Shown one piece after another: positions 45,077 through 56,474 of a DNA stretch of 64,000 nucleotides; within the stretch, counting starts at the first letter, position 1; the number at the start of each line of letters is the position of its first letter. The stretch is from Sorghum bicolor (taxonomy: Eukaryota; Streptophyta; Magnoliopsida; Poales; Poaceae). A program made the translations under genes and the position numbers. The stretch covers positions 3,831,997 through 3,895,996 of the forward strand of contig NC_012871.2 of assembly GCF_000003195.3 (NCBI RefSeq), read 5' to 3'. The notes under the pieces are model-generated. The model ran no database searches. It was not told the origin of the DNA and saw only the letters and a list, made by a program, of their open reading frames with translations.

Positions 45077-45543
45077 AGTAGCAGCATTCCGAGAGAGACG
45101 AATGTAGCTCTTCCAGCCCCATTTTTATATATGTACACATACATTCCACCAGCAGCAGCTTCATTTCTCTTTTTTATCAGGCAGCAAATCACTGCTTCAT
45201 TTCCCTTTCTTTACTGGGCACAATTTTACACTGCCTGAGAAATCACCGACACCGCATACCAAGTTAAATCACAGCATATTCGTCATCGAAAAACCAATCA
45301 CTGAAACTGAAAAGCATACAAGCTGCAACAGCAAACTGTAGAATCCAAATATCCAATCCAATATAACCATCTCAATTTCATCCACAAAGATATCGCTTCG
45401 CGAGCATCAAAACGAACTGAACACCAGTATGCATCCATGCAACCATCCTCAAAATTCAGGCAGCATACATGAGTATGACATCAACATATCCTCAAAATTC
45501 AGGCTTTCAGGTGCAAATCCTGCATCTGGTTCTGACAACTGCC
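45077..45543 (-). other. 3' flank of the LBD gene
   Basis: AT-rich sequence downstream of the inferred last exon, with AATCCAAATATCCAATCC-like repeats and no open frame of note. It probably holds the LBD 3' UTR. Confidence 0.35.
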
Positions 45544-48500
45544 TCATCTCCTCTCCGGACCCTCGCTACCCCTGTTGAAGCCTGCCGTTCCATGCCTGCA
45601 GGAAATAGAGAAGGCCGAGTAGTTAACAATGCTACGATTCGGGTCGAGAAATGAATTGCAAGAAGTTAAATTCTTAAAAACTTTCATCATCTGCTAGGTA
45701 CATGTTCTGCTAGCTTGTCACTCCAGAATTTACACTAACCCAGGAGGTCAGGTTAATTCCAATGCAAACGCAGTAGAGCTAGGATCCCAATTATGCTTTT
45801 ACTGCTCCTATATCATTATCAGGGTAGCCGTTTCATGAAGCCACCATATGACACTAATATGAGTGAGAAATTCACACTGTAACTCAAAGGTCACTGTCCT
45901 TTCTGCACCTACACTTGGTGTTTTCAGTCTTGGGGTTTGATGCCCAAGAAGGAGATCTCATTATGTAAATAATATGAAACAACCAAACACTTCCAGCAAG
46001 ATTAAATTCTCTCTCATTTTCATTCAACTTGTGAGTACGTTCATTCAGTAAACACACGGCATGAATGAAAGTCAATACTATACGACGTAGAACAAGCACT
46101 CTCAAACAAGTTGCACTTTCACTCGCAAAATTTCATCAAGTCAAAGAATACATTAGTTATTGATATAGCTAAAGAGTTAACATAAGAAACAGTGAACATT
46201 TCGTTTACTTTCTTTTAAGAACCGGATTGGCAGTAAGCATCATTTTGAGTACAGAGAACAAGAATGTTGCAAGACAGCAAGACAATAATCATCACAGAGC
46301 CAGATCAAGAATTGAAAATGTGGGCAAGATAGAACAAACTAGAATACCTGGACAAGGATTCATAGTGCAAGTATGCCGCCAAATCTGAGCTCAGACCCTG
46401 GCCACCGCCATCGGTTCTTTGCTGGTGCGACGCTTGGGCATGCAGCTGGCTCAACGACGGTGGCATCGGTGGCAGAGATGAATCCATTTGGTGCCCATTT
46501 GTCTGTAGTTGCTGGTCGACGCGGAATGGCGCGGCCTTGGCATACCCCGGCGACAGGAACGCCATTGTGGCGCCGGCGCCGCCTCCATGCTCACCGTTCG
46601 CGTAGGCTGGGACCTGCTGCACCAAAGTCGTATCGGGCTGGTGCCTGCCGAATCCAACCGCCTCGGCCAGCTGCTCCTCCTCCAACATCTGTTGCACCGT
46701 CGGCAGCTGCTTCTTCTGCACCATCTCCTGCACCGTCGGCTGGTGCCAGTACGGGTGGCCGTGGCCTTGCCCCAGCGAGACGTCGAGCTCTGTCTCGGAG
46801 TACTGCTGCGCCACGGGCTGCTGCTGCGCTGCGGCGGCCTGCTGCGTGATCAGTTCCTGCTCTCTAGCGCGCGCCGCCGCGACGAACTGCCTCATGAGCA
46901 TTTCCAGCTTTTGCTCTCTAGCGCGCTCCGCCGCGACGAACTGCCTCATGACCATTTCCCGTTTTCTTTGCATCTCTGCCATGGCGGACAACTCCTGCGC
47001 CTGCAGGATCCCCTGTGCTGAACCATCCGGGGTGATGCCGAGCTCTTTCTGGGCGTGCCGAGCCTCGGCTTGCCGCGACATGATCTCCAGCCGCTTATCG
47101 AGGTCTGGGCCGTCTGGCCTAGACGCTTTCTCAATCTGCTTCTGCCCCAGCATCTCCTGCAGCCACGCAGCGTCCGGGTCCTGCTGCGTCATCATCGTCC
47201 TCGCGTCCTGCTCCCACTGCTTCCTGATCATTGCCCGCTCGTCCGCGAGCTCTAGGATGGCGGCCAACTCTTGCAGCATCGCCTGGGTTTCGGCGTCGCC
47301 TGGGTGGCCGTTTCCAAGGGCGATGTCGAGCCCGTTCTGAGCGTGGTGCTGGTGCGCGCGCGCGGCCAGCTGCGGCGAGTTCATGTCCTGTACTCTGGCG
47401 ACCTGCCCCGCGGCGACCACCTGCTGGTGCATGTCCGGGTGGCCGTACCCCAGCGTGAGCTCCGTGTCACCGTATTGCGCGGCGAGGTTGTCGAACTGAC
47501 GAGCGCCGCCGGTGGACGGCAACTCCGCCGCCCCGACCTGGTGCTGCTGGAGCAGCAGCAGCATGTCCTGCTCGCTCGCCACCTGCGACGCGGACGCGGC
47601 AGCCATCTGATGGTGGCACGGCGACGCGTGTTGCGCCGCCGCAGGGTCGTGGTGCTGCTGTGCCCAGGCGAATTGCTGCGACATGTTGCCCGTCGTCGTC
47701 TTGGCAAGCTCCGCCGTGGAGGCTTCCTCCATCTGCTGCGGCATCTCCAGGGGCCGCCCGTCACACATCCCGGCATACTGCGGGGCGGGGTCTCGGTGTT
47801 GCCACGCATTGGCCGGCATCTGCTGCGTCATCGTCATCACGTCCGGCTCCCTCGCGACCCCCGCCGCCGCGTCCCACTGCCCCATCTCCGTCATCACGTC
47901 ATTCTTCATCATCTGCTCGTTTCTGGCGAGCTCTGCCATGTCCAACAACTCCTGCAGCTGCATCATCTCCTGGGATATGTCGACCGGGTGGCCGTGCCCA
48001 AGGGCGACGGCGTGCTCGTTCTCGGCGTGTTGCGCCACAAGGTGCTGCTGCTCGCCCGTGGCGCCGGCGAGCTGCATCATCGCTTCCAGCAGAACCGAGG
48101 TGCTGCCCTGTCCCGGCGTTCTGCCCGCAGCAGCATCTCCTGCATGGCGTGGCTGCCCTGTCCCAGCGTGCTGTCCCGCAGAATCGAGTTGCTGCGGCGG
48201 CGCGGCTGCCGGGGCCTGCACCGACCTCATCGCCTCCTCCCGCGATGCATCCGCCGATGCAGTCAGCTGCCCGTTCCCGTACACCTCCGGGATGCGCGGC
48301 GGCTCTGTGTCCCCGTGCTGCGCGCCGAGGTGGTGGTGGTGGTAGTCGTGCTGCTTTGCGGGCGCCGCCTGCCGCATAAACAGCGCCTTCTCCCTCTCGG
48401 CGTCCACCACCGCCATCTGCTGGCGCTCGCCCTCGTCAGGGAAGCCCGTCGTCCTGGAGATGCGCTGCTTTGCGGCCCGCAGCATCAGCATTGTCTGCTC

Positions 48501-49106
48501 GCTCAAGGTGGGCTCGCGGTGGCGCTTGACGACGTCGATCCCCTTCCCGTTCCCGGCGTGCTTCCCCGTCACCGTCCCCGTGGCCGGCTCGTGCAGCTCC
48601 CTCCACCTGGCCTCGTTGGCCATGCGGACGCCGATCAGCCTGGCGTCCTGCTCCCTGGCGTGCTTGAGCGCGGCGTCGACCTGCGCCCGCGCCTCCACCC
48701 TAGCCGCGGGCGCCGCGGCCGCGACGTCGACGGGCTGGGACGCGGCCAGGGCGCCGAACTCCCTGGCGATCTCCTCCCGCGCCTCGTCCACCTGCGTCCT
48801 GGCCTTGTCGTTCACCTCCTGGAGGATGCGGAGGTAGGAGACGCGGCCGAAGGTGGGGTCAAGCTGCCGCGCCCTGGCCTCCTCGACGAGCGTGGCCGCG
48901 GCCACCGCCCGCTGCTCGGGGAGCTCGATGCGCTCCAGCATCTTGGACACGTTGCTGGCGCCGAAGACGCCGTGCACGGCCGCGAAGTCCTCCGCCGTGA
49001 AGTAGGGCGCGAAGACGCAGCCCGGCACGCACCTGCGCCGCAGCGTCCTGCACGCCCCGCATGGCGCCGCCACCGCCACCGCCACCGCCTGCTCGTCGTC
49101 CGGCAT
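45544..49106 (-). CDS. LOB-domain (LBD) protein with a very long Met/Gln/Ala-rich tail
   Basis: Exon 1 runs 49106-46348 and probably splices to 45595-45544 (donor CAG/GTATTC; acceptor TTTCCTGCAG), giving 936 residues ending HGTAGFNRGSEGPERR. Unspliced, the frame stops at 46305 with 933 residues. The LOB domain (about 16-115) has the zinc block CX2CX6CX3C (CGACRTLRRRCVPGC), a GAS block (FAAVHGVFGASNVSKML) and DPTFGRVSYL, but the following leucine-repeat coil is degenerate. LBD proteins are plant DNA-binding regulators, usually 150-350 residues. Here about 800 more residues follow, rich in Met, Gln, Ala and His, with repeated motifs such as LGxGHP, REQ-type helices and a duplicated LMRQFVAA. 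The long frame stays open with no stop, which supports coding. Its role is unknown. Confidence 0.85.
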
Positions 49107-49309
49107 CCCCCGGTCCTCCGCACAGCGCAGCGCAGCGCAGGGCGAGGACTCCGATCTCGGCTTTGCTCCAAGCGTAGTCGATCAGCGTCACCGACCTGAC
49201 CTCCCAGGCGGCAGGCGATGATCTGGCGGAGGTGTTCGTCCTCGTGAAGGGAGAAAGAGAGAAAGCAGTTGGGATCCTCGGTCAGTTGGCTGGCTGTGGG
49301 CCCCACGGC

Positions 49310-50869
49310 CAGGAGGAAGCTGCGATTACACGAGTGTTGCCTGGGCCCAGGTTAGTTACGGGCGCGGTTAAAAATCTGGATGTTTGTGGATGTTGGATTC
49401 ATAAATAAATCGTAACAACTGAGGAGAAGTAAGGATAATTCGAATTATGAGTGTACGTTACAAGTAAACGCACGTAATCGTCCACATTTTTTTTTGGACA
49501 AATACTACTGCTGATCAATCCGTTGAAAATATTTACAGTAATGTAGGGAGCAGTCCGCTTAAATGGACAAGTTGTCTGTTTACGACTTTACGGTTTACGC
49601 ACAACAAAAAGTCTCTCCACATTAATAATTCAAGCTACCACGTTAATTTAAGGAAAAAAGAAAGAGCTCATCGATACGATTAATTAGAAGAATACCCCGC
49701 GTGTTGATGCGGGAATGTGGTGGATTACGTGATATAATGGTGTGGACAAACAAAACACTTATATATCTTGTTAACGTGGACATTATAATTGTATGACTAG
49801 TGGATTTTAGTTGTGTGGGATAGTACATTGCTTAGTTAGACAACTTGCATATTGAGAGAAATATAGTAACTTACTGATGTGGACACTACAATTGCATGAG
49901 CTAATTTATTTTTAATTATATGTGATAGTGGGTTGCTTAGTTGGATAGCTTACATATTGAGAGAAATATAGGTAGTAGGATTTAGTTTTATAGGAGTATA
50001 AGATAAGATTACATACCACTACATCATGAAAAAGTGCCCCAAATACACACTTATTCCACAGTTACTTGGTCATGCCATTTTCTTAATAAGAAAGACATGA
50101 TACCGATAAGAACGAAGAAAAAAATGAAGCCAACCACATGTGTACGTCATACTTAATGTGTTTATATTTAATTAACGTTCAAATTGAAATATGATAAAAT
50201 ACGTACAAACATACTTTAATATAAAAATTTTTAAAAATAAAAAACTAATAATCATGTTAAAAGAGATGCAATCCAATACAAGAAGGATAATGCCATATAT
50301 TTCCTCAAAAAGTTAAGGATTGTTAGTTTTTTTCGAAAATATGACAAGACTTCTCTTTGTTAATTAATCTACCTAGCCAATGCCACTACTAACCCCTCAT
50401 CACAAAAGAATGTAATGACTTAATGTGAGATAATAAAAATGTAGTACACTTTTGATGCTATAGCGCATAGTGGTGCCAAAAGTGGTAGCAGCTATTGTCT
50501 ATCCTACCACGTTGATTAGACGAATGCATGCAACAAAAGATCGAAGACATGTGTCTATTTATTACTCAAATTATGATCAACATCGACAAAAACACAATCA
50601 GATAAAAGGAAATATGCGGTTCATTTCCATACTAAACTTTTTTTTTTAACTCATATACATGTATATACTGAAAAACTGTGTTCTTGAGCGCATACCCTGT
50701 GGCCACAACATTATCAGGCAAATAAAAAAAAGAATCCACATAGCTAATGGGCACCATGACCTCTAGCAATGACAAGAAATGCAAATAAATCCATCATGAG
50801 CATGGCATAGTAGGATGCGACTCCATATATCTAGCTCATGACGTATGCAAAATTCTAGATCAAGGAGCG
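49310..50869. other. Intergenic AT-rich DNA with a diverged tandem repeat of about 105 bp
   Basis: GCTTAGTT...TATTGAGAGAAATATAG occurs at about 49830-49866 and 49934-49972 as part of a roughly 105-bp unit that also repeats GTGGACA.TA.AATTG. The rest shows no recognisable gene or element. Confidence 0.45.
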
Positions 50870-51310
50870 GATGAAGCACAAGGTGGATGCTGCCGAGGAC
50901 ACTGCGGCGGCGCGGGCCGCTGCGGATCACGGCGAGCACGCGCGAGGGCGGCACAGATACTGGACCGTCGGCAGGAGGCCTCGGCGGCCACGGGACTGGC
51001 GGGCGACGAGAAGAGCTGCGCGAGCTGATCGAGTGCTCGCGTGGCGGAGCGGCGGGAGTACGTCCAGGGTGCCGCTGTTCGGGACCGCGGTGCCGTTCGG
51101 GACACCGGCGGGATCCATATTCGGGGCAACGGCAACGGGTCTATACTTGTCATCGTTTCGGAGGGAGGGTCGATCATGGCGGCGGCAGCACAACCAACTC
51201 CGTCGTTCGGTTCTGGGTTCGCCACGCCGGCGCCGGCGATGCAGAGCATGGTGGAAGGGACGCGAGCAGCATCAGTCGGTCCCTCCGACTACCGATCTGG
51301 TTCCAAGTAG
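50870..51310 (+). pseudogene. GC-rich gene-like fragment, unrecognised
   Basis: About 440 bp of high GC content in an AT-rich setting. One frame begins KERMKHKVDAAEDTAAARAA, another later reads SFGSGFATPAPAMQSMVEGT and stops at 51308-51310. No single frame spans the segment with a credible protein, which suggests a decayed or frameshifted exon. An L1-type insert begins 10 bp after this stop. I could not assign a family. Confidence 0.3.
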
Positions 51311-51320
51311 GCAAGTAGCA

Positions 51321-51720
51321 ATGATGATAACAGCGAAGAAGAAGAAGAAGAGTGGCTACCTCTCTTCTTGCCAAGAGGAACAGAGAGGGGGAGCTGCTAG
51401 TGAAAAACAATGATGATAACAGCGAAGAAGAAGAAGAGTAGAAGATCTCCGGTCAAGTGTCTGAAGAAAGCGGCCAGTTGTGATGCGGAATGGGTCTATC
51501 TTGTTTCTATGTCTTGTAATCTGGTCTGTTATCTGACTTACCAGAGTCAAAGTCAGATCGGTAGAGATATAGGTTTCAACATCTTTATTCCTATATGTTA
51601 GCTTTTGTAGTCGTAAGGTTTCTCTGGGTTCTGCCCATTCTGTCTCTCTATACTGCTTAAAAGACTTTGTATTTCCGTTAGTGATAATGGAAATGAAGTT
51701 TACCTCGGTTTAAAAAAAAA
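51321..51720 (+). mobile_element. 5'-truncated retroposon (L1-like), 400 bp, poly(A) tail, 14-bp target duplication
   Basis: Target duplication GTAGGCAAGTAGCA at 51307-51320 and 51721-51734. The insert ends TTTAAAAAAAAA and has a typical LINE tail (TTAGTGATAATGGAAATGAAG). Inside, a segment with AATGATGATAACAGCGAAGA occurs twice (51320-51350 and 51409-51438). Confidence 0.9.
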
Positions 51721-51957
51721 GTAGGCAAGTAGCAGGACAATTCGGAAGCTCTGGCCGGGAGATCCGAGAGAACGCCAAATCAGGGTGGAGTTTAGGCTAT
51801 TTATCAGTCTCAATGAAGTTTCATCAGAGTTTTATAGACATTAATTATGCTAATGTAACAGTATATTAATAAAAGGAGACATTAACTATGTTGATGTGAC
51901 AGTGTATTAATAAAGAGAGATAATAAGGACACTCAGAGCAAGTATTATAATGGGTTG

Positions 51958-52663
51958 GAGCATCTCCAACAACTTTATAAAACAACTTGCTATCCTAAAA
52001 GATTTGGCAAAACTACAAAATTTTATCTCCAACAACTTTGTAAAACAACTTCCTATTTACTTTGCGAAACTCCCGCGAGCTGTCCTCTCCCGCGCGAGCT
52101 GGCCCCGTCCCGCGCGAGCTGTTCCTATCTACTAGCATGAACCGATCGATGGGACAAGGTACTGTTGATGGCCGGCTGGTACTGACTTTGTTTTCGGAGC
52201 ATCAGCAGATCACGTTTTGGCCAGCCGGTGACCTCGACGGACTACTCCAATGGCAGAAAAAGATGGAACGCCGGCCGCACCTTCACTTGTTGTGACCTCG
52301 ACGGGCTACTCCAATGGCAGAAAAAAATGGATGGCCGGCCGGCTGGTGACCTCGATGGGCTACTTCACTTGTTGTGGAGGAAGTCCGGCCGGAGCAGACA
52401 GCGTCGAGGTGAGTGGAGGAGTCCGTCGCGGCGGCGCCTGCGCGTCGCGGATACGAACAGGCGGACACTCGCGAGTCGCGACAGGAGGTGAATCGTCATT
52501 GCCGAGTGGAATTTACTCTCTGGTGGACCTTCTTTTTTAACTTTACTAAGTTGTAATAGCAAATTGTTGGAGAGATGGTTTTTTTCCACTTGCTAAATAA
52601 AATAGTAACTTGTCAAACTATAAGATTTAGCAACTCAATTTTACAAAGTTGTTGGAGATGCTC
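51958..52663. mobile_element. Mutator-like/Pack-type element with GC-rich tandem interior, 706 bp
   Basis: Ends GAGCATCTCCAACAACTTT and, on the right, CAAAGTTGTTGGAGATGCTC are inverted repeats that extend to about 40 bp with mismatches (AAAACAACTTGC/GTAACTTGTC). The interior 52075-52510 is GC-rich and has three diverged copies of TGACCTCGACGGGCTACT (52230, 52293, 52346). No target duplication was recognised. GC-rich interiors in such elements are often gene fragments, but no source was identified. Confidence 0.65.
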
Positions 52664-52879
52664 AGGCTAAATACAGAGGTGGAAGAGAGAAGGGAGAAGA
52701 GAGAGAAGAAGCAGGCTGTAAGCTTACCGCCAGCTTAGGCACAGGAACCAAGAAACTTTGTGAGAGAGATAAGTGGACCATGTATTAATAGTGAATAGCT
52801 AACTATTGTATGGATGGGCTGAGAGAAGACTGCAAAGGATCTTACAGCTAGCAAGTGGGCTGTATTATTAAACTTGCTT

Positions 52880-53076
52880 TCACAATACAGACTCTATCAT
52901 AGAGTCTAAAGTTATTTATTACCTCGAACAATGTGGACTTAGAGTCTAAATAAGACTTGGAGTCTTATTTTTTTTCTACCTCTTTCTTCAATAAATATGC
53001 TGCCACATCAGCAAAATATCATAAATAATATATAATTAATTGTTTTAGACTCTATGATAGAGTCTTGCATTGTGAG
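52880..53076. mobile_element. MITE with 31-bp inverted ends
   Basis: Left end TCACAATACAGACTCTATCA followed by TAGAGTCTAAA; right end TTTAGACTCTATGATAGAGT followed by CTTGCATTGTGAG. The arms differ by one base and one insertion. 53085-53172 is a fragment of family B. Confidence 0.85.
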
Positions 53077-53180
53077 TGCCCTAAGAGTAGCAGAGAGAGT
53101 TTTATGTGGATAAAACTCTTCTGCATAAAATTTAGATGTTTTGGAGACTGGGTCATGAAACCCCCACTAAAGGATGGCCT

Positions 53181-53440
53181 TAGAGCAGGTACAATAATGG
53201 GCTTATAGCCAAGCTAATGTTGATGTAGAGGAGAGGAGAGAGATGATAACTTGGCTCTCTTGTAAGCACCAAGCTGGACACGGATGCATAAATAGTTGTG
53301 GGTCTAAATAACAAGTGTTGTGAGAAGGAATAGGAAAGAGAAGGTATTTTAGAGACAAGTATGAGACAACTTACTGTATAACTTGGCTCTAATCACTTGA
53401 CTTATAGCCAAGCACTTGGCTCTATTATTGACCTTGCACT
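53181..53440. mobile_element. MITE with CTTATAGCCAAG inverted ends
   Basis: Left AGGTACAATAATGGGCTTAT then AGCCAAGC; right ACTTGGCTCTATTATTGACC. GCTTATAGCCAAGC and CTTATAGCCAAGCACTTGGC show the arms. Terminal bases are uncertain. Confidence 0.6.
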
Positions 53441-53446
53441 TATGTA

Positions 53447-53666
53447 CTCCCTAAGTCGTTTGACTTTTTTAATTTCAAATTTCATCACTCGTCTTATTTA
53501 AAAAAATTATGCAAACATAGTTAAATTTAAGTCATTTTTGTAGAACTTTTATTATAAACCAAGCCACGCCAAAAGAAGTAATATTTTGCATAAAATTTTG
53601 AATAAAACGAATGATCAAATTTGGTGTCCAAAAAGTCAAATGTTTTATAATTTAGGATGGATTGAG
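53447..53666. mobile_element. Stowaway MITE
   Basis: CTCCCTAAGTCGTTTGACTT on the left and, inverted on the right, CTCAATCCATCCTAAATTAT, bounded by TA on each side. The interior has long imperfect arms (TTGACTTTTT/AAAAAGTCAA). Confidence 0.8.
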
Positions 53667-54270
53667 TACTGTACAATACTTTGTTATTTGTCGTCGAATT
53701 AATCCCAAGATTTTGTTTGAGCAATAATTAATCCCAAATATCTGGGTATTGGTAACTTAATGTTTTGTTTGGATGCACATGTATTATCTCAATCTATATA
53801 TATATTGAAGTCATGTGCACGTATTAACTTGGCATGTATTTAAACAAGGTCTAATGGTGTGTTTATTTCCCGGGGATGGACACGAGTTGAGCTTGAATGG
53901 GCCTGGCCGCCTGGCCCATGCGCGTCCTAGTAAGGAAAACAATTATGAAAAAGAATAACTATTTACAAGAGCTGCTTTGAGATCCGTACTATTTTTAAAA
54001 GGGGAGTACTTTAGCAATTCTCGATCTATTTTTGTATTATTAAACAAGTAGCTCAAGTAAGGTTTACAGTAAACACACGTGGATGTGGACGTGGGAATGT
54101 GGGTAAAAAATCATACAATATAGTTGGCAATGCAACTACTAAAGCCTATCGTAGTCGGATAATGATTATTAGTCCCTCCATTCCAAATTAAGGGACAGTG
54201 ACCGCATGCAGAAAAGATGATTAATATAGATGGACACAGTGACTGTCAGCAAAAATATTTATTACAGCGC

Positions 54271-54770
54271 CATGAAGATCGAAAGAGTCTTTTAATCTCT
54301 GTAGCCACCCACTTGGAGACATCAGCCTTAGATTTCTTTGGTTCTAATGGATGGCTGCATCAAAGACTTGTTGGTTTCGCTTAGACAAGAATATGTTCTT
54401 GTTACCTAGCGTGTGTGTTTTTGTGCTTTAGCTGAACTTTTTGAGTGGTGTTTGGAGATTTGTAATAATTGGCCCGACTCTATTTTTGGATAGATGAAGC
54501 CGATTTTATATTCATTATCTAAAAAAACATATAGCAATATCTAGAAAAATTACTGGCTCCCATCAACTTCATGGTTGACGTTTCAGACCATGTTAATGAC
54601 TTGTTTGCGGCTCTCCTTGGCTCACATCAAGCTTTTATGTTGACCGAAGGAAAATTGTAATACTTTTATGTTGACCGAAGGAAAATTGTAATAATCACAG
54701 TTCTTTTTTTCGCGAACATATATGTGCCGGGGCACAAGTGTTTCTTTAAGAGGATATAATAACCATAGTT
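54271..54770. mobile_element. L1-like 3' ends in both orientations, with a 31-bp tandem duplication
   Basis: 54271-54525 ends GATGAAGCCGATTTTATA...ATCTAAAAAAAC, an L1 tail reading rightward. 54705-54765 has CTTTTTTTCGCGAACATATA and GGCACAAGTG, an L1 tail in reverse. Between them CTTTTATGTTGACCGAAGGA plus AAATTGTAATA is duplicated in tandem (54633-54694). Flanks of the second insert (ATAATCACAGTTC, ATAACCATAGTTC) may be a worn target duplication. Confidence 0.5.
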
Positions 54771-54814
54771 CCGGTTCCAGCCGTATGCATGTTATCGATC
54801 TGATCTGGCCAATG

Positions 54815-54980
54815 GGCTAGCCAAAGCCATACTGATTATCAGCCTCGCGATCTCAGCGGTCCACCGTTATTTCAAAAGCTGCCCCTCCTGAAACTGAAAT
54901 AATGTTTATCTCAGCGGTTCACTGTTATTTCAAAAGCTAGCCAAAGCCATACTGATCATCAGCCTCGCTATCTCAGCTAA
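54815..54980. repeat. Local duplication (GCTAGCCAAAGCCATACTGA)
   Basis: GCTAGCCAAAGCCATACTGA and the following TCAGCCTCGC.ATCTCAGC occur at about 54817-54860 and 54937-54979; CTCAGCGGT.CACYGTTATTTC also occurs twice. A fragment of the GAGAGAAAAATA MITE family follows at 55020-55100. Confidence 0.7.
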
Positions 54981-55224
54981 TGATTTATGCGGTGATAGGC
55001 TGACTGAAGCTAATTTGTTATGAGAGAAAAATATTATTTCTCGCTTGAACTATTAGCTTGGTTTATTAGCTATAGAATAGTATTTTTCTCTCCGATGTAC
55101 CTGTTGATGCCTGGTCGTCATTCTTCTCGGATAGTAGTGGTTGCCAATCGAACTCGTTGCTTTCATTTGCTCTACAGAATTAGACACATGTTATATAGTA
55201 TGCTGCAATCATGTTAAACATGAA

Positions 55225-55640
55225 ATTTCTCTTAATGAAAATATGTGCTCCGCAAATTGCTTCTCCACACACACACAATCCCCACCCCATCCCACCACCT
55301 CCACACCCCCACCCACACAAAAAAAAAATATTAGTCTCTATTAAAAGCAGAAATGTTTCTTCCATACGATGATATTCCTTTCACCCAATAACAAGTGTGT
55401 TCACCTAAAAATATGTGCCCTGCAAATTTCTTTTCGTGTGTGTGCGCGCGCACACACAAATCCCCCACCCCACCCCGCGCGCACACACAAATCCCCCACC
55501 CCACCCCCACTCCACCCCAACGCTCCCACGCACCACCAACCACCACACAAAAAACAATATTTCTCTACTATTTAAAAGTAAAGTGTTAACTTCAAAAAAA
55601 AAACCCAAGTGTTTCTTCCATATGACATCCTTTTCATCTA
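55225..55640. repeat. Diverged tandem duplication of about 190 bp with CA/C-rich cores and a Z-DNA-prone palindrome
   Basis: Two units share ATATGTGC.C.GCAAATT, then a C/A-rich one-strand tract, CACACAAAAAA.AATATT, a TCTACTATT/CTCTATTAA block and GTGTTTCTTCCATA.GA (about 55225-55390 and 55410-55640). The second unit holds the 22-nt palindrome at 55437-55458, TGTGTGTG-CGCGCG-CACACACA. No protein is implied; open frames here are compositional. Confidence 0.75.
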
Positions 55641-55740
55641 ATGACAAGTGTGTCCGAGCTTCTTCTAATGGCTTAGAACCTTGCTCTCCCATGGTCAACC
55701 ATAACTCTGGTGACACCATTAATTTTTTTATGACCATCTA

Positions 55741-56474
55741 ATGGCTTAGATTAATTTAAAGGGTTCTGTAGGAAAAGATCTTTATTGTTGGAAAAGTGTT
55801 TAACTGTCAGCGTAGGTTAACCATTTAGCTACACTCTATCTGTGGGCGATTGTCTTAACTGGCAGCAAAACTTTCGCGGTTAATTTTACCATACGTGGCT
55901 ATTTCCAAACTGTCGACAGAATCTTGACAAGAGGCTATCTGTTGGGAAAGGTACTCTTTGCTCACTTCAGAAAGTGTCAGCAAAGATGGATCGTGTCAAT
56001 TAACGTATGCATATATTGTGCAAATATACGTATATGTAGAAATGTAAATATATAATGATAATGATTCAGTTGCGTCTTAATAACATGTTGGTATAATTTG
56101 TTTTACTCGTTAATTTCGGTTTCGAGCCACTGTACGTCTGTACCTATATATAATTTGATGTACTTTGGAGCAAATGAATATATAAAGGGGGTGTTTAATT
56201 CTTCTTTCATCTAAAAATTTTTAGATTTTGGTCTATCATTTTATATAATAAAACTAAATACTATATAATTTTTTTGGCAAGAAGATAACTATTCTTTATT
56301 TTTTAATTTTAACCTTAAGAGACAAAAAAAACCAAAGAGCCTCAAGAGGCCATTATAAAGGTAATAAATTAATAGAATTAAACGTTATTCTGAAAATTTT
56401 AATATTTTGTATTGTATCATTCCAAAATAGTTGACATTATTTTGTATTTTGTATTTCAGGGGAACTAAGCATGC
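55741..56474. other. Intergenic DNA, nothing recognised
   Basis: Mostly AT-rich. 56185-56420 has AAAAATTTTTAGATTTTGG and AACTAAATACTA words that may be remains of a family A-like MITE. No gene was seen. Confidence 0.3.

Noticed and set aside
46373..49199. Plus-strand frames up to 642 codons opposite the LBD gene
   Set aside because: Arg/Leu/Val-rich antisense shadow of the LBD coding sequence.
55225..55741. Pro/His/Thr-rich and Gly/Trp-rich small proteins
   Set aside because: Composition artefacts of the C/A-rich duplicated tract.
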